A DNA stretch of 64,000 nt from Druceiella hillmani (Eukaryota > Arthropoda > Insecta > Lepidoptera > Hepialidae), in assembly GCA_039881145.1 (NCBI GenBank), contig JAYKKI010000087.1, forward strand, positions 8,362,001 to 8,426,000. The letters run 5' to 3'. The translations under genes and the position numbers were made by a program. Positions 10,331 to 25,260 of this stretch are shown in pieces. Under the pieces are notes generated by a model. That model was not told where the DNA came from. It was given only the letters and a program-made list of their open reading frames with translations, and ran no database searches. How positions within the stretch are numbered: position 1 is the first letter of the stretch; each line of letters opens with the position of its first letter.

Positions 10331-13300
10331 ATCTACCATTTAATACAATGCAATTTTATAAGGATACAGTTTTATAAAATTTGAAGCTCACTTATACGTA
10401 GAAACATATGTCAACTTAAAGATTTCAATATGGACCGTGTTTATATGCTTATTTATATATCGCTGCTTAGAAACAAATCCAGTAACATTTCATCAAAAAT
10501 TATTTTTCTTCATCGATTTTTATTGACGTTGCAAATTTTATGTTAATTAAAGCAAAAATAGAGTAAGGTTGAGTTCCTGAATAATGAGAGTCTGGAGATC
10601 CCCGTTCATTACCTCAGTTTGATGTAACAATATTAATTTATCAAAAAAATACTTTAATCACGAGTAAAATGCTTTCATCCGTTGAGCAGTTCCATTTGTT
10701 ATCAGGTCTTATTAAAATCTATAAGGAAACACCCTTAAGTTACACCCTTCTAAATAAAAAGAGATCCATTCAAATCAGTTCACACACACCGGCGGATCGC
10801 GTCACCATGCACAAAAGATTCTGGCGAATTGAGCACCTTGTCTTTTTCATGTGGGTAATATGGACAATAAGGAAATCGATACTGTGTGGGTAAAAAGTTA
10901 TTAATTAGAATTAGAGCACAGTTTAAACAATCTACTAATCTAGATAACATTAAAACTTACTAAAAGCTTATTCTGGAAAGATAATCAATTTCATATATCT
11001 TTTAAATCCTTCTACCGTTGACTAATTTATCAACTTTGTCTTAACTCTAACCAAAACCACGTAACGAACGATGTGGTCACCCTATGGACTAAAACTAAGA
11101 CAATTCAAAGTGCTTGAAACAAATTCTGAAATATACTCTTAGTAGAAGGCTGCAGTTTATCTACACTGGATCCTATTGTGGACATAAGGACCGTAAATTA
11201 TGTGAAGGCGAGTTCTAAACCAACCCAGATTTCAACAAAACTATTATGTTTGTTGCGGTATTAATGTATGCAAATGTTATTATTTAATTAGAATTCGTGA
11301 ATATTGAAAAATACCTATGCAGTTTGTATTACATTAAATTTAAAAGGAAATAATTCTTAGACGTAAATTAAATAAAAAAATATTAAACGAATTCAACTCA
11401 ATCTATAGCGGAAGACACAAATGGTGCAAGACATAACCATTGACAAAAAGAAAAAATAAATTATAAATATTGCAAATCAGATTATTAATAAAAATTTGAG
11501 TGGAAGAAATTCGCAAGATAAAGGTATAAATTAAAGACATTACATCAAAAAATAGGCACACTTTGGCAATAAAAATAGAATGCGGAAAGGGTTCTCTGAC
11601 TTAAAAGGTGAAAATAAGAAGAATTAACTAAGGTCATGAAAGTTTAGAGAATCACGCATTATATATAAATTATTTTATGAGTATCCCTTTATCATAATAA
11701 AAGGTCTCGGCAGAAAGCATTTTATCTAGTCAAACTTTGCTTTACCTATTCTGATTTCTGTATACGATAGTGAGTGTATATGAGTATAAAAAACATAATA
11801 TTGATATAAATAACTAAAGTGTATATTCAACTAGACAATCATTCCTCTTTCATCAGTTTTGGGATATTACAGACGTCTACATCCGCAATTACGGAGCATC
11901 CGCTTATTTTCAAGTTATGCATTCATATCGGTATCAATCGTTTCGGAGCTAGTGGATTATTGTGTATATAGTGAAAATTAAATTTTGAATTTTATGTGAC
12001 CTATGCAATTGCTATAGATTTTGTTCACAATCTAACGAATTAATCGTATCTTGAAAAGTATTGAAAGAACACGTATAAATAAAAAAAATAATTGTTTCAG
12101 TGTACAGGGTTTTTTTCATATAAAAATATTTTCTCTTCCGCGAAATCAATCGGTATGTAAATCAAATATGCAGAAAACGATCAGCACTTTTGCTAGGTTT
12201 GTCGTTTTCGGGAATATTTCTACCATACAGTGTTTACATGGAGTTTAAGGCAAGGTTAAAAATAAAATTTCATTCAAGCAACATTACTTATTTTTTTTGT
12301 TTATACTATACATTAAAAATCATTATATTTTATTACTAGTGGCATAAGAAAAAAAAAATAATTTGAACCAACGAAAGGTTTTTTGAATCCGCAACAAAAT
12401 TCAGAAAGTCTTCTACAACCAAATAAAAAGTCAAATTCCTAATAAAAATTATTGATTCATTAAATAATAATAGTTTAACATAAAAACAGACGTTATGTTT
12501 GTCAGATCTATACAAATTATTAAAAGCTAATATTAATATTTGACAAATGACATTTTTAAATATTTACTTCTCTTTCACTATATAATTATAAACTCTTATT
12601 TTTACATTTCTTGAACAAACTAATGATATTTCTGAACAAAGAACAACATCGTAAATTCCAGAACGATCCCCAAAATCCCGTACACCTGGCAACACTAACC
12701 TTGTCCCATTTCACTCTCAGTGCATATATATGTGGACCCCTCCTAAAACATATTGTTACATGTTACGTGTAGATTATCGAGAATATCATAGATATCCATT
12801 TTTGCATACCTTGAAAAGTACGTATAAAGATTATATCTGTCCTAACAATTTGGCGATAGAACATTATCTGGCATTTTCTTTTTATTTTTTACTACACCTA
12901 CACAAACATTGGTTTAAAAGATCACGCTTTAATTCTAATACAATGGGTAAAAATGTTTATATTTGAGTTTTATCTAAAAATAAGTGGACTGAAAAACTAT
13001 GAAACTGCATACTCCATCTCAAAAAGATCGTTGAACTCTAATAAGATTAGCTTAAGTCAGAAACGACTCCTAGTTCAAATACAACATTGAGATTAAAATA
13101 CAACTCACGGTATGTTACTTCGAAAAACAGATTAGTTATTGCGCCTCAAGAATATCTGTGTCTGTATTAAATGTATATATAACACTGCAATTTATTAGGC
13201 TCTGATGTAAATTGTGGTCATTTTTCTCTTTGCTTGGCATAATGCTAAGCTATACGATATTCGTATCGATAATATTGCAATAAACTCTTTATGTCAAACT

Positions 13301-13943
13301 CTAAATAAAAAAAACCATCACTGAAATAATATTTTATTTCCATAATTGAGCATAAATGTCAGCTAAACGTTAAGCATATTGATTTTGTTTAAACTTCATT
13401 GATGTAGTTCTGTAGTTTTCTAACAAATTATACAACTAAATTTCTAGATGTAACATACGTCAACATACGAGATTTTGAGCTATAAAACTTATATAAATAA
13501 CAGTTGCTCAAGTGTTATGCAAAATGACCATCAGTAGTTATAGTTTATTTTTGCTAACTGCTTACAGGGTACAATAAGAACAAAATTAGATTTAACAAAA
13601 ATTAGGCTGCATAGACCTATGCTCTTTTTTCTGTATGGTATGTATTGGTAATTGTTTAAAGAATGAAGTCTTTATTCATCTGTGAATTTTTAGAAGAATT
13701 TTATAAATCTACAAGCCTCTTATACACTATTTCCATTTAGCTCCGTTTTAATTTCTCTGTGGTTAGGAACGTTGTTTCCAGTTTTGCTTCAAATCTGGAG
13801 TTGTAGATAATAATGGTTCATATGGATAATCCACTGTTTTTCTTGATATTCAAAACAAAATTAAATTGTTATGAAAATGTAGTATTGGTTCCACTCTAGA
13901 ATTTCACAAAAATAAAAAATGCCCTAATATAATTTATGTTTTA
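10331..13943. other. No gene seen
   Basis: AT-rich DNA with scattered short frames (10669-10893, 12051-12248, 12730-12966) that show no family motif. No repeats with clear ends were recognised. Confidence 0.5.
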
Positions 13944-14209
13944 TTTTAATTATTTAAGGACAATATGGTTTTTGTTTTAAACAGAATCGAAGTACCGAAA
14001 AAAAATACAGTTCATCTCGCTTGACATTTTTAACTTCTAAACTCTTGAAAATAGCAGCACAATTATTAATTACATATTTTAATTATTTAAGGACAATGTG
14101 ATTTTTGTTTTAAATAGAATCGAAATACTGAAAAAAAATACAGTTCATCTCACTTGATATTTTTAACTTATATAGTCTTGAAAATAGGTACAATTATTAA
14201 TTACATACT
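13944..14209 (+). repeat. 133-bp tandem duplication
   Basis: Two head-to-tail copies, 13944-14076 and 14077-14209, share ttttaatta and tttaaggacaat, a poly-A stretch and acagttcatctc. They differ by small substitutions, so the duplication is old but recognisable. Confidence 0.85.
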
Positions 14210-16012
14210 TTATTAAAAGAGATATTAAACTAGCTTTAATGAAAATAATTTTTTAATTAATTTCTTTGCATATTTGATGTTTTCTTTACATAGTATCTTA
14301 GAAAAGTTATAGTTTCTTCACTTAGTAATTTTTGAAAATTCATACCCTCAGTAATTTTTTAATTCTTAATGTATATAGGTATGTTACATAATTTTTTAGT
14401 TCTTCAATATTTTATAAATTTCTCAATTAATCTACACAAATAAATAATACAATTTTATTGATTTGATATCCAGACATGAAAAAAAATTGTGCCATGTAAT
14501 GAACATTAGTTCCTACGTCATTAGATACAAGTTAAATAATTTAACCAAAACATATATACAGGCTTATATACGTTTGGTCTTATGTTGAATCATTGATAAT
14601 TTTTAAAAAACTCCAGATTTAATACGAAAACAATGACACAAAATTAGAAAAGCCCAATAGGAAAATTCATTATATCCGTTTCAATTATTTTCAAAGGAAT
14701 CAAATATTAATCGTTGTTTGTATCTACAGAATAGATCAGCACAATAACTCCGCTTATTCCACTCCAAGAAAATAGCTTTTGTAATAATTGTCGCGTAATA
14801 TTCGAAAAATAAAAATGTCCTTTCCGTCATAAGTCATACTCGAAACCGCACTTTTAATTTAAAAGGACTACAATAAACCTATGAAATATACTCTAGTCTC
14901 AAGTTAAATAAGACACCGACTAAAGTTTTGCAAATATTCAGGAAGAAAAAATTTCACAGCACGATTTATACTGAATTTGACTGGTCTTATGTTTTACAGT
15001 TTCATCAAAAGGGTGAGACTTCACTTTATTTTCATCTATTTCTTTAATATTATATTTGATTTTCATGATAAAATCATTTCATAACCCTCTAGATTTTTTT
15101 AATTAATTACCAACTTTACTATTATGTTATATTAATAACATATTATTGTCATCTTACTTACTCAATATAAAAATAACTTTAATATTTTTATACTATTATT
15201 AATGGAAATTATTTTTTTTAAGTAATTGAGCCGCACGTATGCAAAAAGATATTAAACTACGTTTGGCTAGATAGTCCTTCAGATTTGATGTTAAATTCAT
15301 TTTAAATGAAATATAGTGCAACAGAAATCAGTTATAAATTTATTGGATGAAAAAGTATGGAAAAATATATTTTCGCATGGAAATTATACTCTTGTTACAA
15401 TCGCAATTACTTAATTAAGCAGTTGACTACCGTAATAAAGTAAAGTATTCTGACGTAATTCGGTTCTTCAATTTTTCATTATGTCAAATGAAATGTTTGT
15501 GATTCATTAAGTCAGTCAGTCATTTATCACCAAGTTTTTTTTAAAATGTATTCGTAAGCTTCATGATGGAATCTATGTAGGACCTAGATTTAAGTCAATG
15601 GACAATCTCATTCTAGAACTTAAACAAAGTGTGCCACCAGTATCAATATGTAGAGCTATTTCAGTGAAATTAGCGAAATATATTAACAAATAAGTGTCTC
15701 GTAAACTATAAAGTACTCGGGAGGAAAGCATGCCGAGGCATGAATTTTATTAAACTGACGTAAAAATTAAGGAATATTAAATGTAATCGTCCTTCAAAAC
15801 GAAAAGTTAATTTTACAGTACAAACATATTTGTTTATTGCAGTAGTTATATCTTGGTGTGTTAATTTGTGATAGAAAAAAATCCAAAAAAATATAATGAC
15901 ATTTCCTGGTCTTGTTACCCAAAAATATTTTTCACTCATATTATACGTGTTCAAAATTATTAATGTTCAATAATTCTACAGTCCATTGAGGACTCGCGTC
16001 TTATTCATTATG
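14210..16012. other. No gene seen
   Basis: AT-rich sequence without recognised domains or transposon ends. The minus frame at 15706-15954 resembles nothing known. Confidence 0.5.
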
Positions 16013-16153
16013 CTACATGTCAATTCCAATATCGTCTATCCATTTGAATCTGGGACGGCTAGGACAGCATCTAACGCTTGGCATCTTGTTGCACATTTTC
16101 ATAATAGTCTCATCAATTCTGAGTGACCTTCTAACTTAAGTCTTTTCTTTCTC
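16013..16153 (-). pseudogene. LINE reverse transcriptase C-terminal scrap
   Basis: On the minus strand 16113-16153 reads KRLKLEGHSELM and 16013-16087 reads KMPSVRCCPSRPRFKWIDDI before a stop. These resemble the last conserved block of many insect LINE proteins (RLRW.GH.ERM ... RGRPRL.W.DDI). The two parts are in different frames. Only about 45 codons can be recognised, so the clade cannot be named. Confidence 0.45.
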
Positions 16154-18984
16154 ACTATGACTATTACCAATTTGTCATTTATGCATAACTAAAACATTAA
16201 AATAAAAATGAAATCCGTTAGCCTTGCTTATTTCTTTTATCAATCCTATCGATTTAGTTTATTGGGTGCGCATACTCCGATCAAGTTAAGTTCTTTTGTA
16301 CGATGCTGAGAGGTAAGTAATGAAACAGAAGTAAGTAATTAAAAATAAGTAGAACTCCACTTACAATAATTCCTCACACTGTTAGGTACATATAAATATT
16401 AACGAGTATGTAAGATTTCTATTAATCAATTTAAAAATAACATTATTTTTCACTAGATAAATATATGGTATAGTACATATTTTCAGGCGTAAAATTATCG
16501 TCCATTTCTCAGAAACTACGCAATTCAGAATCAGTGATAAAATTTTGTTTATGTATTTGTTTTTATTACTTTTGGGAATTAGGGATTGAAAAATTTTTTG
16601 TCAACATTCCAACAATGTCTTTGGAATCGTCTTATAAATTAAAAAAACAGTTATTTTGGAGTTGTCAAAGATTTTCTTTTAGTAAATACCCCACATAATA
16701 TATGAAAATAAAAAAAAAATAATAACGCTCTCCCCAATCCAATAAAACTACCGTATAAACATTTTTGCACGTTAATTATGCGTGCCAAGTTCACTGTGCA
16801 AAGTTTCAAGTATCTAAGTCAGACAGTTTTTAAGAAAAATTTGATTAATTGATTGGCCCCTTCTAACATTTTTGCATGAATATTTTTGAATGATTACTAA
16901 CATAACCAATGGAACGGAACCATAAAAATTTTATTTTTAGAAAATGTACTTACGAAACGATACAAAATTACAAATTTTCAAACAAAAAGTATCCGGTTTA
17001 CACAGAGAAGTGGCATGATTGACAGAGTTGCTTCTTTTTGATCCAATATATTCAGTAGTAACCTAGAAAATTAATAAATCATGTCTCTTTAACAATTAGT
17101 ATTTAATTAGAGCGGATCCTCCGGAAAACGTAATTTAACATGAAGAGAATATTCACCAAAATCATTAAATAGATTTGTATACAGAATGATTTAAATGAAA
17201 ATCGATCCAGTACAAGCTGTACTGCACAAAAGGTATTCAGTGCCATCGACTCTCCATTAAATTATTAATAATTATGCGTTCCGCCCATCTGCCATGCCGA
17301 TGGCACCGATGCCGCATCACATCGCGTACGCACGGAGTTGAATGGGGAGCATTTCGACTACGGAAATATTTAAATTAAAACATTTTTAAAAACGTACAAG
17401 AACCAAATTTGTCTTGAGCAATATTTTTTGTCAAAAATTTCCGCAGTTTAAGGAAAAAACAATTAATTTTTAAATAATTATTCGCACCAACATTTTTCAA
17501 ACCTGATAATTTTAGTTCAATACATACATAATTCTCAATGTTGACGGTGTTCTTTCGAAATTTATGACATATATTTTTCATTTAATTTTCTTTCCACAAA
17601 TTTTATTCAAATTTTTATAAAATGTATCAAAAATATTTTTGAGTACCTCCTTCCATAAGTTCTTATTTAAAACGCTACACGAATCACTTAAAATTGCTTT
17701 TTTTATTTCCCAGTAAACTAAATTAACTGGTAGCATCCTATGGATAGTTTAAGCAATTTCCTATAAAATAAATATATCGTTATTTCATTATATTTTATTG
17801 CAAATTACGTAAAAGAATATGCCTTGTGACAATTATATTTTGATAAAATTATCCATCATTTAAAAATTTCACGCACTTAAGAAATAGTTTTCATCAACAA
17901 GACAATAATTAAATAAAAACAGTGATATTTTAGATTTAAATAATTAAAATAAAACATTCCAATCACCCCATTATGATTTCCGTAACGCTGTTAAGAGTCG
18001 GCATTAACTTATACCGAGAAATATACCGGTGGATTCTAAAGTTATCGATTACACCTGATAAAATATATTTGAGGAGTAGATTTGTTGATTTGAACCTTAT
18101 GGAAACCTAGAAATAGATATCTTGACTCGGACCGTGCCATTGGTACTGTCTTAAAATGACGTATTTCCGAATCAATTAGATCTTCCACCTGAGTAGTAGC
18201 TTTGGTCAACTAAGTTGATTCTTCATAACTCATTAGACAAAAGCTCTCCAGTAACTAATATCAGAATTGATAGAGTTTTATACTTCATTTTCACTTAAAA
18301 AACAGCTTAGAAACACATAAGAATAAATCATGACATTTCTTTTAAATTCGTGCCATGAAATAATATAAAATAATTAATACCCGAAAGAGCTATAACGGAT
18401 ACTTTCATTTTAAAGGCGTCTCCATTAACTATAAGAGTAAAAGTATTTAATAATGAGGGATTGTCACTTTAATAAAAGAAAAATTCTATAGACGCCCAAG
18501 AGAGTCATCATTTCTTCATATTTATCAGTGTTTTAAGTTAGACCATGGATAAAATTGTTATGAGACTGTAAAGAAATGTTTTAATCACAAGGTACTGCAC
18601 TTCATTGAATCAGTTGTATCACATCTAAAAAAAGTCAATAATGTATATTTAATTCGCAAGAGTTATAAATCCTGACTTTCATATCTGAAATTGGAACAAA
18701 CAACAAGGTATAGTATGTGAGAGAATAGGAATAAAACGGTACAAAAAATTACTTCCAAAAATAAGAAGCCCATCATATGCAATTAAATTAATGCGACTAG
18801 AGATGCCACAGCATATTTCACACTAATGTTCTGCTACAGACTCGCGGGACAGCCGCTGATGTACTTTACCGCGCTTCAAGAACTTTCAGTCTAAATAAAT
18901 AATGGCATTTCACACCGTTACTTGGCAATTCCAAGAACGTGTTGAACACCTGCTGTTAAAATTGCAGTCCTTTGCTTTGAAACG
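16154..18984. other. No gene seen; small GC-rich patch
   Basis: Mostly AT-rich. About 17278-17340 is GC-rich and contains the self-complementary stretch gccatgccgatggc; its origin is unknown. No coding signal was found. Confidence 0.45.
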
Positions 18985-19013
18985 TATAATATATATATAT
19001 ATATATATATATC
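18985..19013. repeat. (AT)n microsatellite
   Basis: About 14 AT dinucleotides. Confidence 0.9.
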
Positions 19014-21611
19014 TTTAAAGCAACAAATTGCCTTTATTGGTTACAAGCGATATAATGGATAGAATCAATTTTAAACATTTCTAAAATGTGTTCCATATTA
19101 TTTCCAAATGCAGCAGAAGAAAATTCATCTGTAATAAAATATCATAAATTGAGACCTGAATAAATGCAGTGACATTAACGTCATGTTTTAAGTTTCCAGA
19201 AAATTACCTTACTTTATTATTACAGTGAGATTCTCTTAATAAAGTACACAATAAGCTCAAAAAGCAAACACCGTTCAAAGTATAATTACAAATAACAAAT
19301 TATTATGAATATAAAAAAGTAAGGGGTAATAACGGAAAATAACTTAACATTTATTAAATTACCCTCTTAAGGGGAAAAAACTAAAATAAGTATGAAAATA
19401 TCCGGTGTGCGTTGGAATATGTTCTGTAATTCCTATCATTATAATAATTCACGCTCTTTTGGGTAAGGCCTTTTTCATTTATTTAAATTGCGGTTCAACG
19501 ACACGAAACAAGACCCCGTTGTACAGTCGTCCTATACAAATTAGTTCAAGTATTTAACAGTTCAATCCAACTGCTAACCATGTACATTACTTCGAAGATC
19601 TTAATGTAATTTCAACGGTATTTTCATTATTGTCGATATTTTTATGTTTAGCTTACGAGTAAGTTATTACATATTAAGCGACCTCGTCTACTACTACTTA
19701 GTAATTTGAAATACATGAAATAGTTGTAAAAACAAGTTGTAAAAATGAGGTATAGAACCAATTTTACCAAAATACCAATAATTATCATACAGAGTTATTA
19801 AAGCATTACTAGGTATTTATGTTGTTACATTTATAATATCGTAAATATCTGGATCTTCCTAATCAAACACTTCCCCGCCTCATTGTAGAGCTGATAGGTT
19901 TTCGCCTTCACGTATTGTGAAAATGCATCAGCGTTAACAATAATGAAAGACCGTACCTTTATTTAAATCGACCCTAGAAGTGATCTGTATCAGTTATATT
20001 GATATGATACTGAGTTGCAGCTAAATGTACACGTACAGCACGGGTAGAACGTATATAACCACGAGCGAACGAACATAGCTAATTATATTAAATTTGTAAT
20101 TTTAAAGTAATTAACGTAACGGCGGAATTTCAAGTTTAAATATATGAACTGTCTACTAATTTTCTAGCTGGATTATAATATGCGTGAATAAAAGAATTAC
20201 CGAATCCAATTTAAAAGAATATTTTTATTTTTAATTTCACGCAAATATAACTTAAATATGTATTTTGAAAAAATACGAAGTCCAGTTTTGTTCACTATCT
20301 GTCTCTGGAATTAACTTTTATTTTATTTTCGAATTTAATCAATTTTTCATTAAGTGGTATTTGTCAATTTATCTGAATCGCGCAGAAAAAATAAAAAGAT
20401 TTAATATTATTATAATGACATTATTAATTTCAAATCCGGCGTAGCTAAAATTCCCAATAAGGGCATCCTATCAATAATTCAAATAAACACCATCGTGCCT
20501 TTTTATGCCATTCACAAGATATATCTACAAAGCAGTGCTGGTAAAGATCACATATTATTGGCCTTGTTCTTGGTGGATGACTCCAAAAGGAAGTCAGTGT
20601 CGACTACTATCGCTCATAGCACGCTCCATATATGCATTTTTACCACTTGTTACTTTGACATGTTTCGCCGCTGACCTTGGTTGAAAAGTATTTAAATTGC
20701 GTAAAGAGTAACTACGTCCTCGAAATTCGACAACCCTTTTCCGACTTTCAAGTATGTCACCTGAGGCACGCCAATATATTTTATTCTCCGTGTCAAGACT
20801 CAGTCCTCGAGAATACAAATAAGACGTTGGAAGAAAATGTAACTAGAAAAACATTTTATTTTTTTTCCATTCTTTTGGAGACTATTTCAAGAGAGTTAGA
20901 AAAAAATGATTATAAGCAAAAAGAGGAAAGTAATTCAGTTCAAGAAATTGTGTTTTATATTTTTTTTTGATATTGGCATTGCAAATAAAATTAGAAAGGA
21001 AATAATTTTATCAATTAAAATGTTCTTTTTCGGTTTCACGAGAGTTGAAGAAACAGACTCTCGAAACATATTTACAGTAAATCCAAATATTTAGAGCAAT
21101 TTAGCATTCCAGCATCTGGTGTAATCTTATGTAATGTTAAGCTACAACAGACCGCAAAATTTTCAGTAGCTCAATGACTATACAAAGTTGATGGACAGTA
21201 TGATTTTCCTTTCTTTTATTCTCATTATAGATTGATGTTCACATAATACTTTCTTTTAATTAATGTAAGTTTAAATGTATATCGGTCTACTATAGTTTCC
21301 AGTTTTTTGTGCAACAATATATTCGTTTTATCAAAAAGGTGTTAGAAATTATGCAAGTTTTCTTATCAAAACACATATTTCTTAGTAAAAATGGTTTAAG
21401 TTGAAACGTTAAACGTGTTTAAGATGTCTCGATGTAGAAAGACAAAAATAAATAATTTAAAATATACATAGTATTAAGGAAATCTTATTTTTTTGCAATT
21501 TTGTACACTACTTCGATAAATAATTTATGACAGGTTATAAAAGCATGATCAAATATTTTTAATATCTTTTTCAGAAGCTAAACCAAATAACAACAAAATG
21601 TGTATGTTTGT
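19014..21611. other. No gene seen
   Basis: AT-rich DNA. A pair of opposed frames at about 20594-20970 has a less biased residue mix than most, but no domain, splice pattern or homology that I recognise. Confidence 0.45.
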
Positions 21612-21632
21612 ACGTGTGTGTGTATATATATA

Positions 21633-21665
<33 letters not shown>
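21612..21665. repeat. (GT)n/(AT)n compound microsatellite
   Basis: A short GT run passes into AT repeats with one GTGT interruption. Confidence 0.9.
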
Positions 21666-21765
21666 CGCTGTTTTCTAAAAAATATAATTTAGCCGGTTCG
21701 GAGTAAATTGAAACTGAAATGAAATTCTGAAAAAAAGAAAGAGAGATGTCGTGGGATATACGGTT

Positions 21766-23208
21766 GGAACGGAGTTCCTTTTGTTATATATCAGATCTTA
21801 AATAAAAAAAATATTTCAGCATTATAAAACATTGTTAATTTTGAGATATGAAAAAATAATAATCCGTTTCCAAATCGCTTTTCAACTATATTATTTTCTC
21901 ATACAAAGTAGTAAAAAATTGATCTTTTTATCTACAATGAAAAATATGAAATTAAATTTAAAATTACCTTTAACATTAAATGTATTACATAATTTTTTTT
22001 ATTTTATTTTTTAATTTATTAAATTAATCAAATTGAATTTAAAATTATTTCTAAATTTGAATATTTTAAAAAATTAAATGAATATAACGAACTATCAAAT
22101 TTACTAAAACAAGTTTAATTAGCACTGAAAATAAATGAATTTGCTAAAAATTTATTGTTATTTCCTAATTTTTAATATCTAATAAACGATAAATTGCCAG
22201 CCAATTCGTTTATTTTCATTGTTAATTAAACTTTATTTAGATTGTTTGATGTAATAAAAAAATTTAATTTTTGGGATAATAAAATTTCAAGTTAAAATTA
22301 ATTTTAAATTTAATTCAATTAAAAATTTTAATTTAAGCCTTTTAAAATTAAAGTATTTTGTTTTAATTATCTCAAAATTCAATTAAATTTAATATTAATT
22401 TTAACATTAAATTTGATTATTCTACCTATTATTTTTTTTATTTTATTACTTTAAATTTTTTTATCAAATCAATCAAATTAAATTTAAAGTTAATTTTAAG
22501 TTCCTACTCCATTATTTTTATTTTTATTATTTCATAAATAAATTAAATTTAAGATTAATTTTAACATTAAATTTTATTATTCTAAAAATTTAACGTTTTC
22601 TTATTTTATTATTTTAAAGAATATTTACTAAATCAATCATATTTAAAATCAATTTCAACTTTAAATTTAATTATCTTAAAACTTATTTATTTTTGTTTTA
22701 ATTATTTTATTTTAAATTTAAATATTATAATATGATATAGTGAATTATTAAATTTACTGAAACAATCCAAATGAAGTTTAATTGATTAATGAAAATAAAT
22801 GAATATGCTCAGACTTTATTGTAATTTATTAATTTTAAGCATTTAATAAATAATAAAGTAGTAATGAAAATAAATGAAATTGCCGAATTTTTTTGAAATT
22901 AATGAATTTGTAATATTTAGTAAATGATATAGCAATCATTTATAATGCAAATAAATACATACCGAATTGGAAACGGTCTGGCAGATGATTGGCTTACACT
23001 AGAAAGCCAGTAGAATAAAAAAAATAAGTTTAAATAATATTTAAACGTATTTAGAATTCAATACTCGCACGAACACACATACATACAACCGTATATAATA
23101 GACAAAGATAGAGAGAAAGATCGCCTGGAGGGGGCATAACGCTTTTTCCTTACGTGACGATTTCTTCCAGTTCGTTCTACTGTAAGCCGCGTAAAGGAAC
23201 TTTGTTCC
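21766..23208. mobile_element. AT-extreme block with nested inverted ends
   Basis: The outer ends are ggaacggagttccttt (21766-21781) and aaaggaactttgttcc (23193-23208), matching as inverted repeats at 14 of 16 positions. Just inside, ccgtttccaaatcg (21864-21877) and cgaattggaaacgg (22963-22976) match inverted at 13 of 14. Between them lies about 1.1 kb of extreme A+T with degenerate internal copies (compare 22110-22190 with 22770-22850 and 22860-22930). No transposase frame exists. A non-autonomous DNA transposon with an AT-rich core is the best reading. Confidence 0.4.
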
Positions 23209-25088
23209 AAAGAAATAATTTCGGAATTCCTGTAATTTTCATAACTAGACCAGTGTCTATATCATACATGATATAAAGAAAACCCATTTTGCCCATTGCT
23301 TGTTAGCCAACATTATTTTAACATATGTTAGCTAACAGCTTTTATTATTATGCAAAATAAAAAAATACTTATGTCAAACTCTTTCCGAGAAAACTGAGGC
23401 GACGGACAGTCGGATGGACTAGTAGGTACCCGTGGACCCATTTGAAGACATGAAATCTAATTATGATCGGATGTTGACAAGTGAGAAAATCAGTCAATGC
23501 GATTGTATATTATATAAAATTTACAAGTTTATATTACAGACACGTACTAATACAACATTGTGATAGCATTTTAAAAAGCCAATAGATGAAGTATCAATAA
23601 AACAAAGTCAAAATAACAAATTATAAATAAAACCAACCACAAATTGAAGATATTCATAGCTACAAAATGAGGAAATCTCATTTTATAGAGTTATGTTACA
23701 GTTAGTTTAATAGAACGATTTTTCCACTTAATTTGAAAAAGTGACTAGTATCACTATGCTTCTTACATATCCTAAACACACACGATCTTACGATATAAAA
23801 TGTAACCCTCGTGCAGGTGGAGAACTGCCATCGCTCGGTTGCGTGTAGACAAACTAATAAAAGTTATTGCGTTTAATGTATTTATTGTAAAAATAAATAT
23901 AATGATTGTCGTAAATTAAACATTTTTCCAGTGTTTTCAGGTAATTTAGAAAAATCACCCCTCAACACCCATCAAATGCTTCACATTTGTCCTATCCTAA
24001 TAAAATTTTCTGGGCTTAAAAATTGATTTCAGAAATAAATACAATAAGTGTGTAAATGAAATAATTTTTGCAGTATGTATGTATTGTAGAATAGCTGTAG
24101 AATTGTTCAACTCACGACCAGCCATCTAACGTTGGTCAGCTTTGAAGAGTAAAATTAGCTAAACCGCAAATATGTTGGAAGATTTTTTATATTGTGTAAT
24201 TTATTTCGGTAGTAAAAGCACAGTAATATAAAAGTCATTAAATAGTACTATGTAATTTTTTTGTAATTGATAATGCATCGAAATATATTTTGCTTTATTT
24301 TTGAAACCTAAGACACATATTATTTCTTCCATAGTAAACAAACGAAGTTTATCTTCATAAAAAAAACCGCACTTGTGTTCAATATAGATTATACCGGAAA
24401 AATTTGTTTATTTGTCTCTCCGCACTAAACTGTATTTCTGATTCCCAAAATGCTTTTGTTGTTAATAGTCCATATTTTGAGAAAAAATATAGGCGATATA
24501 TAATTACTTTATGACTTTAAAAACATAATGATGATAAAAATATGACAGAACCCGGAAAGTCTGCTAAAATGGTAGAAGGCAGGGAAATATCTTCTTTTTT
24601 ATAGGCTGATCTATTCAAGTATTCTCTGGCCCTGACAATGGAATCTATTGAAGAGGATTATGTTCTCCTTACGGCCAACTTTATATTGCTTTGTCGAGAA
24701 CAAGTACTGGTGAAAACCAATTTATATTTTCTTTCTAAAGAGAAGAATGTAGCTATTTCTGTAGCATTAAAGTTTTAATTTTGAATAGAATTTTGAAATA
24801 ACTGATTTACAAGAAAATTAAGATAAGTCTACGTGTGTAAAAGTGCAAGGTAAAGCCAGTATGTAAATAAAGTAATGGTAGTATTAGGGCATAGAATGTA
24901 TGTAAATACTCAAATCAAGTCGACAATTATATGGTTATGGAATAACAAAAATCTCGGTAAATAAACTAACTAAAAGTTTCTAATTGATATATTTCAGTGT
25001 TCTCTTTATGAAATTAAAATTGCTTATTTTGTATAATATAAAAAAAACCACGTGTAAAAATTAGTTTTAATGAAAGTTATGGAGCGAG
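23209..25088. other. No gene seen
   Basis: AT-rich DNA. No recognisable domain, RNA gene or transposon end. Confidence 0.5.
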
Positions 25089-25112
25089 TAATTACCTAGT
25101 ACTAGGTAATTA
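25089..25112. repeat. Perfect 24-bp palindrome
   Basis: The arms taattacctagt and actaggtaatta meet with no loop. It lies about 150 bp before a LINE scrap. No function is assigned. Confidence 0.9.
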
Positions 25113-25260
25113 TGTAAAGCGTAACGTAGTCCTGGAGGAAGATGCCTCAAAGTACCCGCTCAAAATATTCAGGTACGGTACACCAAACCAACGATTTTAC
25201 TCTCTGAAACTAAACATTTCTACGAGACTTTCTGCCATATGTCTCCTTAAAATATTCTAA

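Noticed and set aside
20594..20818. 74-codon minus-strand ORF rich in Arg/Ser
   Set aside because: Looks less biased than most but matches no family I know, and it overlaps an equally open plus frame.
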